Assembly: GCA_963575745.1 (NCBI GenBank)
Contig: CAUYUJ010002763.1
Span: 1-64,000, forward strand
From: Prorocentrum cordatum
Taxonomy: Eukaryota; Sar; Dinophyceae; Prorocentrales; Prorocentraceae
DNA length: 64,000 bases
Direction: 5' to 3'
Shown here: one piece after another, positions 56,941 through 64,000 of the stretch
Layout of the letters: each line of letters begins with the position of its first letter
How positions within the stretch are numbered: position 1 is the stretch's first letter
Made by a program: the position numbers and the translations under genes
The notes under the pieces: generated by a model
Database searches by the model: none
What the model saw: only the letters and a program-made list of their open reading frames with translations
What the model was told of the DNA's origin: nothing

Positions 56941-56948
56941 GAAAAAAA
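56851..56948. repeat. Long poly-T followed by poly-A
   Basis: About 77 T then A-runs (AAAAAAAAAAAAAGAAAAAAAA, shortened here), a self-complementary simple tract. Confidence 0.95.
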
Positions 56949-57143
56949 ACCTATGTATTAAAACATTTCCTGTATAGGGCCCCAAGGGCGGCGTCCGGCC
57001 CCGGTGGGCGCCGCGCGCTCCCCCGCCGTGCCTCCGCCGTGCCTCCGCCCGCCCCGCCGGGCCGCCGGCGCCCGCCCTGGCGCCGTGCCGTGCGAGCGCT
57101 GCGCCTCGTGGCCGCGCCGTGGCCGCGCCGCGCGGAGCCCGCT

Positions 57144-57202
57144 CCTCCTCCTCCTCCTCCTCCTCCTCCTCCTCCTCCTCCTCCTCCTCCTCCTCCTCCT
57201 CC
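57144..57202 (+). repeat. (CTC)n array
   Basis: About 20 CTC units, just upstream of an exon candidate. Confidence 0.96.
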
Positions 57203-57290
57203 TGACTAAGGCGCGGATGCCCACGAACAGCCACCCCTCCTGGGCCCGTCGACGCCGAAGCCGCCGTCGCTGACTCTGGGACAAGCCCAG

Positions 57291-57438
57291 CCCGCTGGCA
57301 CCTCCAGCACAGACCTCCGAGGCGGCGGCCAGGGAGATCGGCAGGACGTCGCGCTGCCTCATCTGCTGCGAAGCTGAGAACTCAGGGCGGCCCCACATGC
57401 CAGCCCTGAACCCCTCGCGAAAGCCGGCAAAAAAATGA
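57291..57438 (+). CDS. Terminal exon candidate (..SEAAAREIGRTSRCLICCEA..)
   Basis: Reads PLAPPAQTSEAAAREIGRTS, RCLICCEAENSGRPHMPALN, PSRKPAKK and TGA. The CLICC cysteine cluster and basic tail could bind metal or be lipid-modified; that is inference. ACAAGCCCAG at 57280-57290 is the likely acceptor. Confidence 0.45.
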
Positions 57439-58183
57439 GGGGGACGGCGGACCTTCTAATTATTCAGCCGTCACCCTACCATTACACGGGCTCCCACTAC
57501 CTACGCCCCCTCCCCCCACCAACTCCCGCTCCCAACCTACCATCTCTTCCCTAGGCAATCAGCTCTCTACTAGTTCCACTCACAGTCGGGGTTTGTCTGT
57601 CATGCAGTATCGTGGATGCACGCTCGAAGCCGACGTATCTGCGACCTCGTACCGGACAGTATACAGAACGACAGTACATGCTACAGGGTACACATCGCGT
57701 ACTATGACAGCATACACAGGGAACTACCACACCACAACATCCAGCACAGCCATGCGATTGTGATCCGACCACGGTTCGACCTCTCCTCTCCCGCTCAGAT
57801 ACATCCAGCTTTTGCCCGCTTTAGCTATCACAACTGTTACCTTTCTCGACCTCCAGAGGATAGAGTGAGTAAGAATCGCACACTAAGGACAGGCACAGGA
57901 TTCCGACAGCAGCAAACGACCGAGCCTACGCCTACTCCCACATCAAGGTCCTACTACGGTACCTTACGGCCCAACTACTGGGAACTAAGGAAACTACTAC
58001 AATATCTAAGGTGTACAACAGTAGGCGGGAACCACTAAGGTAAACGAGGATCGGTACACAGCTCGACATACTACCAGAGGACATTTGCGACTCGAGCATC
58101 TTCGCGGCCTCTCTATCCATTGCTGGCGGACACTCCGCCTACGTTCAGAGCCAGCGCCCCGAGGGCGCACGACCAGAGCTGCG
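57439..58183. other. Upstream region of the 58.2 kb CDS
   Basis: Non-repetitive, rich in TAC/CTAC; no promoter or leader relic recognised. A plus frame (57616-58038) is open but has poor coding character. Confidence 0.4.
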
Positions 58184-58999
58184 ATGGCGGCGCAGGCGCA
58201 CACGGAGAAGGGGGAGATGGCGCAGCAGCCAGCTGCAGAAGAGCATCTGCAGCCAACGATAGTGCAGAAGCCGCACGACAGAGGAGGCTTGGGAGGAGCG
58301 GCGGACCAAGTCGCGGGCACGGCGGCGTACAGGCTCGAGATCGCGCACAACACACTCCAGAGCACCGCCGTCGCGTTCAAGGTGGCGACCGAGCACTGCG
58401 AGAAGGCCCTCCACGCGCTCCACAAGCAGCGGGAGAAGGTGGTGACCACCTTAGGCCGCATGGACGCGAGGAGCCTCAATCCACATGAAGAAGCGGAGCG
58501 TAGCCAAGCGAAGCTCTACCTCAAGGAGCAGCTCCACGACATCAACTGCGCCATCAGTTCGATGAGGAGCGCCATCGGCATCACCGACGACAAGATGGGC
58601 AAGACGATGCACGGGCCGATGCCATGGGAGCTGGACTACACGAGGCGCCAGGCCGACGAGATCGACAACATATACACGCGCTGGACCAAGGGCCCGCACG
58701 GCTACGCCTACGACGAGGCTTTCTTCGCCTGCGACACGCAGACGGAGCCGATGGTTGAGCCGCAGATGGAGATCAAGGACTACCTCCAGCCCGCTCGCAG
58801 GCCGCCGTGCACCAGCCCGAGCAAGAGCATAGAGGGCTGGGAGAACCGTGGCAAGGTGTTGAGCAGTGAGGCCAGCTCTAGCACCACAGCCGCCGCCACC
58901 GCAGTCACTAAGGCCGACGGCTCCGCTCAGAGCAGGGGCGTCAGGCTCTCATCGCCAAGGGCGGCAGCAGCGGCAGGCTGGGGCATAGGGCAGCAGTAG
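58184..58999 (+). CDS. Hypothetical helical protein, 271 residues
   Basis: An uninterrupted, compositionally normal reading frame with GC-rich third positions. The frame is open from 58085, but its first codon there is TTG; the first ATG (58184, MAAQAHTEK) is the likely start. Residues about 50-150 are rich in Ala, Glu, Lys and His with heptad-like spacing and probably form helices or a coiled coil. A middle part contains MPWELDYTRRQADEIDN and WTKGPHGYAYDEAFF, with several aromatics. The last 70 residues are Ser/Ala-rich and probably disordered. No signal peptide or membrane segment is seen. I do not recognise the family. A host orphan protein and a gag-like first ORF of a retroelement are both possible; no reverse transcriptase follows in the window. 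No spliced-leader relic was found upstream. Confidence 0.65.
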   Translation: MAAQAHTEKGEMAQQPAAEEHLQPTIVQKPHDRGGLGGAADQVAGTAAYRLEIAHNTLQSTAVAFKVATEHCEKALHALHKQREKVVTTLGRMDARSLNPHEEAERSQAKLYLKEQLHDINCAISSMRSAIGITDDKMGKTMHGPMPWELDYTRRQADEIDNIYTRWTKGPHGYAYDEAFFACDTQTEPMVEPQMEIKDYLQPARRPPCTSPSKSIEGWENRGKVLSSEASSSTTAAATAVTKADGSAQSRGVRLSSPRAAAAAGWGIGQQ

Positions 59000-59512
59000 A
59001 GAGCAGATTGCACCAGGCCTGGTTTTCCCTTTTTTTCTCCCCACTTCATCCCCAGAAGCGGGGGCTCGGCAGCAAGCACTCACCGCATGGGCCAGTGCGG
59101 CCATGCACTTGCACAAGCCGAGTGCAGGGAGATGTACCAGGCCGCCTCTTCTTTTTTTGCCTCTCTCTACCGTCTAGGGAGTGGGGGGTGGGGAGGATGG
59201 GGAGCGGTGGTGGGTGGGCTCTCAGCGGTGAGGGGTGCGCCCAGCGAGGCAGCCCCCCACCGCCTGCAACAGTTGACAGGCCGAAACCGAGGCAGGGTCT
59301 CCCTGCTAGCGAGGCTCGGGGACCACGTCCAACCGAGGGACGGGCCCCGTCGCCTCAGGCGGCCCCCCCAAAGCTAGGGTGGGCTCGCATCCATATATCT
59401 CCCAGGGGTCAGCATGCCTGTCGGTAGGCGAAGTTGACAGACCCCCAAGGGCCTTATCCTTATCCTTATCCTCCTCCTCCTCCTCCTCCTCTTCGCGCCC
59501 TGGTGCCGGCAG
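59000..59512. other. 3' flank of the 58.2 kb CDS
   Basis: T-rich tracts at 59027 and 59148, otherwise no feature; a CTC array at 59471-59490. Confidence 0.4.
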
Positions 59513-59601
59513 CGCCGCGCCCCGCCGCCCGCCGGCCGTCGCCGCGCCGTCGCTGGCCTTCGGCGGGCGCGCCGTGAACGGGCGGAGCTCGGCCACCGAA
59601 G
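59513..59601 (+). CDS. Exon candidate (RRPPAVAAPSLAFGGRAVNG..)
   Basis: A CTC microsatellite and GCGCCCTGGTGCCGGCAG form a plausible acceptor; the frame reads AAPRRPPAVAAPSLAFGGRA, VNGRSSATEG. Low-complexity Ala/Pro/Arg content lowers confidence. Confidence 0.3.
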
Positions 59602-59919
59602 GGGGCGGCCCCCTCCCACCTTCTCGGCATGTTTTTCTTGCTCCTCCTGCTCCTCCTCCTTCCTCCTCCTCCTCCTGCTTTTCGAACGTGTTTTTTATCA
59701 TCAGGGCCGCAACGCGCGTAATGCCCCCTGCCCTCCCCCCCCCTCCCCCCCGTAACGTAACACCCCACCCCCTTCGGTGCGTCCCCAGCGCTGCCGCAGT
59801 GCGTCCGGCACCACAGTCTGGGGGGCGGGCGCTGCGTCATGCCCCTTCCCTTCCCTCCCCTCCCCTCCCCTCCCCTTCCATAAAGCTTTTTATGGCCGCG
59901 AATCGAAAAATGCGCTCCT

Positions 59920-60000
59920 CCTCCTCCTCTTCCTTCTCCTCCTGCTTCTCCTCCTCCTCCTCCTCCTCCTCCTCCTCCTCCTCCTCTCCGGCAGCGCAGG
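59920..60000 (+). repeat. (CTC)n array
   Basis: CTC triplets; 60000-60340 after it has no supported gene; 60345-60590 is GACGCC/GACGAC repeats. Confidence 0.94.
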
Positions 60001-60822
60001 CCAGAACTACACGCACGTCCCGCACCAACAAGCACAAAAGGACAGCCAACTGACACCACATGTGGGTGCATCTGCTCCAGAAGAACGACTGCACCAACAG
60101 CTGAAGCAAAAACACCTTCACTAAGATCACACACGCAACTGTGCAACATCACCCACGCACGAGAACGCCGACTATAAGGATTCCCCCTCCTCCCTCTTCC
60201 ATGTCTCCCGTATTTCTTATGGTCTCGCAGCACGTTGCACTTTTCCACACTCCGCAGTATATCTGATCCGGGTCGAAGGTTCACAGGCCCGCCCCCCCCG
60301 GACGGTATGGGTCCCAGGGTTGCACAGGCCCCCCCCCTGAGGGGGAGGGACGACGCCGACGCCGACGCAGACGCCGCGAGAATGACGGCGACACCGATGC
60401 CGACACCGACGCCGACGCCATCGCCGCCGACGCCGACGCCGACGCCGACCGACGCCTGCGCCGACGCCGACGCCGACGCCGCCGCCGTCGGCGACGGACG
60501 ACAGACGACGGACGACGGACGACGGACGACGGACGACGGCGACGACGGCGATGGCGACGACGGCGACGACGACGACGACGACGCACCGCCCCATACCCAC
60601 AGAGGGGAGGGCGGGGGGTGCGCCTGTCCCCTCCACCACGCCACGCCCACAGTGCGACGACCACGGGGGTGGGACGATCCTATTCGCGAGGCCTTCGCGA
60701 GGCTCACGAGCGTACCCATCCAGCGGGGGGGGTGCTCGATCCCATATGCTTTGGGGGGGGAGGGGGGGAAAGACTCGGGAGGGAAAGCCAGTCCTGGGAA
60801 AGGGCCCATCCATGATGTGAAG

Positions 60823-60938
60823 AAGTCACGTCGGCGGAGTTCTCGGCCAGCATGCGGACTGGACAGGCTGGCCGGGACGCCGTCGTCAACGTCGTCGTGT
60901 TCGTGTTCGTCCTTGCTCCTGGGCGCGGGGCGGGCCAG
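60823..60938 (+). CDS. Internal exon candidate with a hydrophobic segment
   Basis: GATGTGAAG acceptor, CAG|GTAGGC donor. Reads EVTSAEFSASMRTGQAGRDA, VVNVVVFVFVLAPGRGAGQ. The VVNVVVFVFVLA stretch could be a membrane segment or, if the internal ATG is a start, a signal anchor. G/C third positions. Part of the hydrophobic run overlaps a GTCGTC-like repeat, so chance is possible. Confidence 0.4.
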
Positions 60939-60968
60939 GTAGGCTGGTGGGAGCCTCAGTAGCAGTCC

Positions 60969-60989
60969 CGACGACGACGACGCCGACGC

Positions 60990-61044
<55 letters not shown>

Positions 61045-61085
61045 CACGACGACGACCACGACCACGACCACGACGCCGTCGACGC
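60969..61085 (+). repeat. (GAC)n array
   Basis: GAC triplets with ACCACG at the end; 61195-61310 holds CGTCGT repeats. A GC-rich open stretch at 61355-61460 has no clear borders. Confidence 0.94.
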
Positions 61086-62137
61086 CGCCCGCCGTCTCTC
61101 ACGTCGACCTTACCGTCCTGCTGATAGTCAGATGCTTTTGTGCGGAGGTCATTCGATGGTCGGTCGGTCCCGCCGGATTCAGCGTTTTCGTGGTCGTTCG
61201 TCGTCGCTCGTCGTCGGCGGCCGTCGTGGGTCGCCGTCGTCGTCGGTCGCCATCGTCGTCGTCGTCGTCGTCGTCGTCGGCGTTCGTCGACGGTCGGCGT
61301 CGTCGGTCGTCTCTTTTGGCGTCGGGCGTCGGCCCTCGGCTGCGAGGGCCGAGCGCGCAGGTTCGCAGAGCTGGTGCCGCAGCCGCCCGCGGCGCGGGGG
61401 CCTCGGCAGCCTGCCTCCCGTCGCCTCGCTGGCGCTCGCTCGCTCCAGGCGGGGGAAGAAGGGTGGAGGGAGTAGTTTCGAGGGTGGAGGGGAGAGGGGG
61501 GTGGGCGAGGAGGGAAGGGGAACCAGGAGGAGGAGGAGGTGGAGGAGCATGAGGAGGATGAGGAGGATGAGGAGGATGAGGAGGCGGAGGAGGCCGAGGA
61601 GGAGGAGGAGGAGGAGGCCTAGGATGCGGAGGAGGAGGAGGACCAGTGTAAAACCAAAGACCCATCAACGATGTTGCCATACCCTCCCATCCACGTGCCC
61701 TTTTTCATAGGGCTCTACACAACAATAATATTCATTGCGAGAAATGCCTCGTTTGATGCCAACCGTATGAGAGCCCCCAACGGTACCAAAACACAATTCC
61801 TGGAACTTAAGCGCCGCCGCGAATCAACGTGACTGTCGCGTCTGGGTAATTCTAAATCGTGTCAGAACCCAATCCTTGGGACGTCGAAGCCGCGAACCAT
61901 CGTGACTGTAGCGTCGGCACACCATTTCTGGGACTTCAGCCTTGTGAGTCTTTCAAGCTGATGCAAACTTTCGAGACGAAAGTGCGTGGCTCTACAGCGA
62001 GGCCCAAACTTTGAACAAGAGTAGCCCTCCATCCTTGAAGCTGCTGCAAGCTTTTAGGATCAGAGAGAACGCGTTTCACGGGCGCTTGCCTTGGGAACAT
62101 TCGGCGGCGCGTTTCAAACTGGGGGGTGGACCCCTCC

Positions 62138-62245
62138 CCCAACATTTGGCGCCGTCGATCAAAAGCAGGGGGACTCCCCTCCGCCCCAAGGGGTGGGGGA
62201 GGGCCCCCCCCAACATTCGGCGCCGTCGATCAAAACCAGGGGGAC
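62138..62245 (+). repeat. Duplicated AACATTCGGCGCCGTCGATC segment
   Basis: CCCCCAACATT-GGCGCCGTCG-ATCAAAA-CAGGGGGAC occurs at 62138 and 62209; a related ACATTCGGCGGCG lies at 62097. Confidence 0.8.
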
Positions 62246-62403
62246 CCCCCCCTCCCGAACCCCCCCCCCCTCCCAAAGAGGGAGGGGGCGGCGGCGCTGG
62301 CGGCCGACAGCAGCGCCCACGGCGGGGACGCAGCGGCGCCGGCGCCGGCGGCGGCCAGCAGCGCCGGCGCTGGCCCCAGCCACGGCGGGGACGCAGCGAC
62401 GAT

Positions 62404-63185
62404 TACCACCACTACCACCACCACCACCACCACCACCACCACCACCACCACCACCACCACCACCACCACCACCACCACCACCACCACCACCGCCTCAACC
62501 CAGCACCACCACCACCACCACCACCAACAGCACCACACAACCACCACCACCACCACCACAGCCACCATCACCACCACCAAAACAACCACCACCGCAACTC
62601 ACCATCACCACCACCACCACTACCACCACCACCACAAACTACCACACCACCACCACCGCCACGACCACCACCATTACCAGCAGCACAACCCACCGCCACC
62701 ACCACAAACCACCATACCACCACCACCGCCACCACCACCACCACAGCAAACGTCCACAAACCACCGCCACCACCACAACCCACCACCACCACAAACCTCC
62801 ACCACACCACCAACCACCACCACCACCACCACCACAACTCACCATCACCACCACCACAAAAATCCACCACCACTACCACCACCACCACCACCACAATCTA
62901 CCACACCACCACTACCGCCACGTCCACCACCACTACTGGCAGCACAACCCACCATTACCACCACAAACCACCACACCACCACCACCATCGCCACCACCAT
63001 CGCCACAAGCACCACCTCCACAAACCACCGCCACCACCACAACCCACCACCACCACAAACCACCACCACACTATCACCAAACCACCACCACCACCGACAC
63101 AACCCACCACCACCACCGCCACCACCGCCACCACCACCACCACAACCCACCACCACCACCACCACCACCACCACCGTCGTCCTCG
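62404..63185 (+). repeat. (ACC)n / CCACCACAAACCACC array
   Basis: ACC triplets with interspersed ACCACAAACC; longer blocks repeat about every 160-300 bases (for example CCACGACCACC-ATTACCAGCA at 62661 and 62921). Confidence 0.95.
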
Positions 63186-63789
63186 TCGACGCTCCCCGCC
63201 ACCGCCGCCCGCCGCCGCAGGCGCCAGCGCTGGCCAAGAAATGGAAATCGTCGTCCCCGCCGCCGTCGCCAGCCGCCGCCGACCCAAGCGCAGCGCCAGC
63301 CCGAGGAGAGGGGAAGCAGGGGGGGGGGCTTCGAATCCCCCCCCCTCCGTCACTAGAGGGGGGGGGGACCAGTTCCCCCCCCCCCTTCCAAGCGACCGCA
63401 GAAAGCGCTCTTTCTAAGATCACTGTGCCCGGCGCTACGACGAGGGCTACTCTGCCCGCCCGCCCTTCAGTCGTGAAATGGTTGCAGAGTTTTACCACGA
63501 GAGTGCGCGGGGCCACGGCGAGAGTTACATCTTGAAACGTCTTGCAAACGTCTTGAGATCAGCCTCACGGTTTTAAGACTGATGTGCGCGGCGGTACGGC
63601 GAGAACTACATTTTGAAGACGACCCGACCACCATCTGTAAAACTGTTGCAAACTTTTATGCTTCAGGACCATAAGTGGTGAGACGCTTCAGGCGACACGC
63701 CTGGCCCGCCCTACCGACGCGCCTGCGGGGGCGACAGGGATGGGTTTACCATAAGGAAATGAGATGGGAGAGAAGGAGGAGGGATGGGT

Positions 63790-64000
63790 GACGAGGACGA
63801 CGACGAGGAGGAGGAGGAGCAGCAGCAGCAGCAGCAGCGGGAGGAGGAGGCGGAGGAGGAGGTGGAGCAGGAGGCGGAGGAGGCGGAGGAGGAGGAGGAG
63901 GAGGCGGGAGGCGGGAGGCGGGAGGCGGAGGCGGAGGCGGAGGCGGAGGAGGAGGAGGAGGAGGAGGAGGAGGAGGAGGAGGAGGAGGAGGAGGAGGAAA
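63790..64000 (+). repeat. GAG, GCA and GGC arrays to the window end
   Basis: GAG and GCA (63819-63838), then GAG/GGCGGA to the last base. A CTC array likewise occupies 1-60. Confidence 0.95.

Larger units (their letters stand above)
61625..63835 (+). repeat. Repeat family P, copy 3, expanded by a CCA array
   Basis: Starts GAGGACCAGTGTAAAACCAA, has one internal unit at 61975-62010 and three at 63415-63610, ends CGCCTGGCCCGCCCTACCGA then GCGACAGGGATGGGTTTACC and a GCA array (63819-63838). About 1.3 kb of foreign sequence (62100-63400) is inserted in the middle. Confidence 0.82.

Noticed and set aside
62011-63535. Three long open frames of 420-470 codons
   Set aside because: They are the CCA/ACC array read as poly-His/Thr/Pro.

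Overview
This window looks like nuclear genomic DNA of a dinoflagellate; I cannot name the species. Four things support this. First, a 14/15 match to the 3' half of the dinoflagellate spliced leader (35693-35707) sits 34 bases upstream of the ATG of the best gene. Second, that gene encodes the DC..GYSNW..GWS..KK.WCC..GC cysteine repeat, which I know mainly from dinoflagellate proteins. Third, the convincing exons are short, GC-rich at third codon positions and scattered among repeats. Fourth, many introns or intergenic stretches consist of small inverted-repeat elements with 8-base target duplications, as in the introner elements known from dinoflagellates. Most long open frames here are triplet microsatellites read in every phase and are not genes.

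Layout. 0-10 kb: triplet and GAT-type microsatellites, minisatellites, two copies of a TTAAGTCGGGC inverted-repeat element (MITE) beside candidate exons at 1.1-1.6 kb, and a symmetric array of GGTTCGAACC units (6.64-7.75 kb). 10-19.5 kb: a run of plus-strand exon candidates (10.0, 10.4/10.6, 11.8, 13.1, 14.4, 17.9, 18.4 and 19.4 kb), several directly abutting copies of the same MITE; they may be one gene but I could not join them. 19.5-29 kb: an assembly gap (19951-20050), pentamer, 28-base and 12-base minisatellites, an AT-rich CATA/TA block (22.8-24.9 kb), a hAT-like MITE (25.6 kb), and a possible minus-strand gene carrying a 40-base insertion (27.7-28.4 kb). 29-34.5 kb: less repetitive DNA with a small two-exon gene model, decayed coding-like sequence and a roughly 180-base tandem repeat. 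35.7-37.0 kb: an intact single-exon gene for a proline-rich, single-pass membrane protein with cysteine repeats. 38-47 kb: very large GAG/GAT/GTC arrays and more exon fragments (44.0, 45.9, 47.3-47.6 kb). 48-64 kb: nested repeats, two copies of a family that has a third, inverted copy at 15.3-16.0 kb, an 80-base tandem array (54.95-55.92 kb), terminal-exon candidates at 56.2 and 57.3 kb, an intronless 271-residue orphan CDS (58.2-59.0 kb), a membrane-segment exon at 60.8 kb and a CCA array (62.4-63.2 kb).

Only the 35.7 kb and 58.2 kb genes are supported as complete reading frames. All other coding calls are exons or fragments judged by third-position GC, residue composition and splice-like borders. 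I found no credible tRNA, rRNA, CRISPR or transposase gene.
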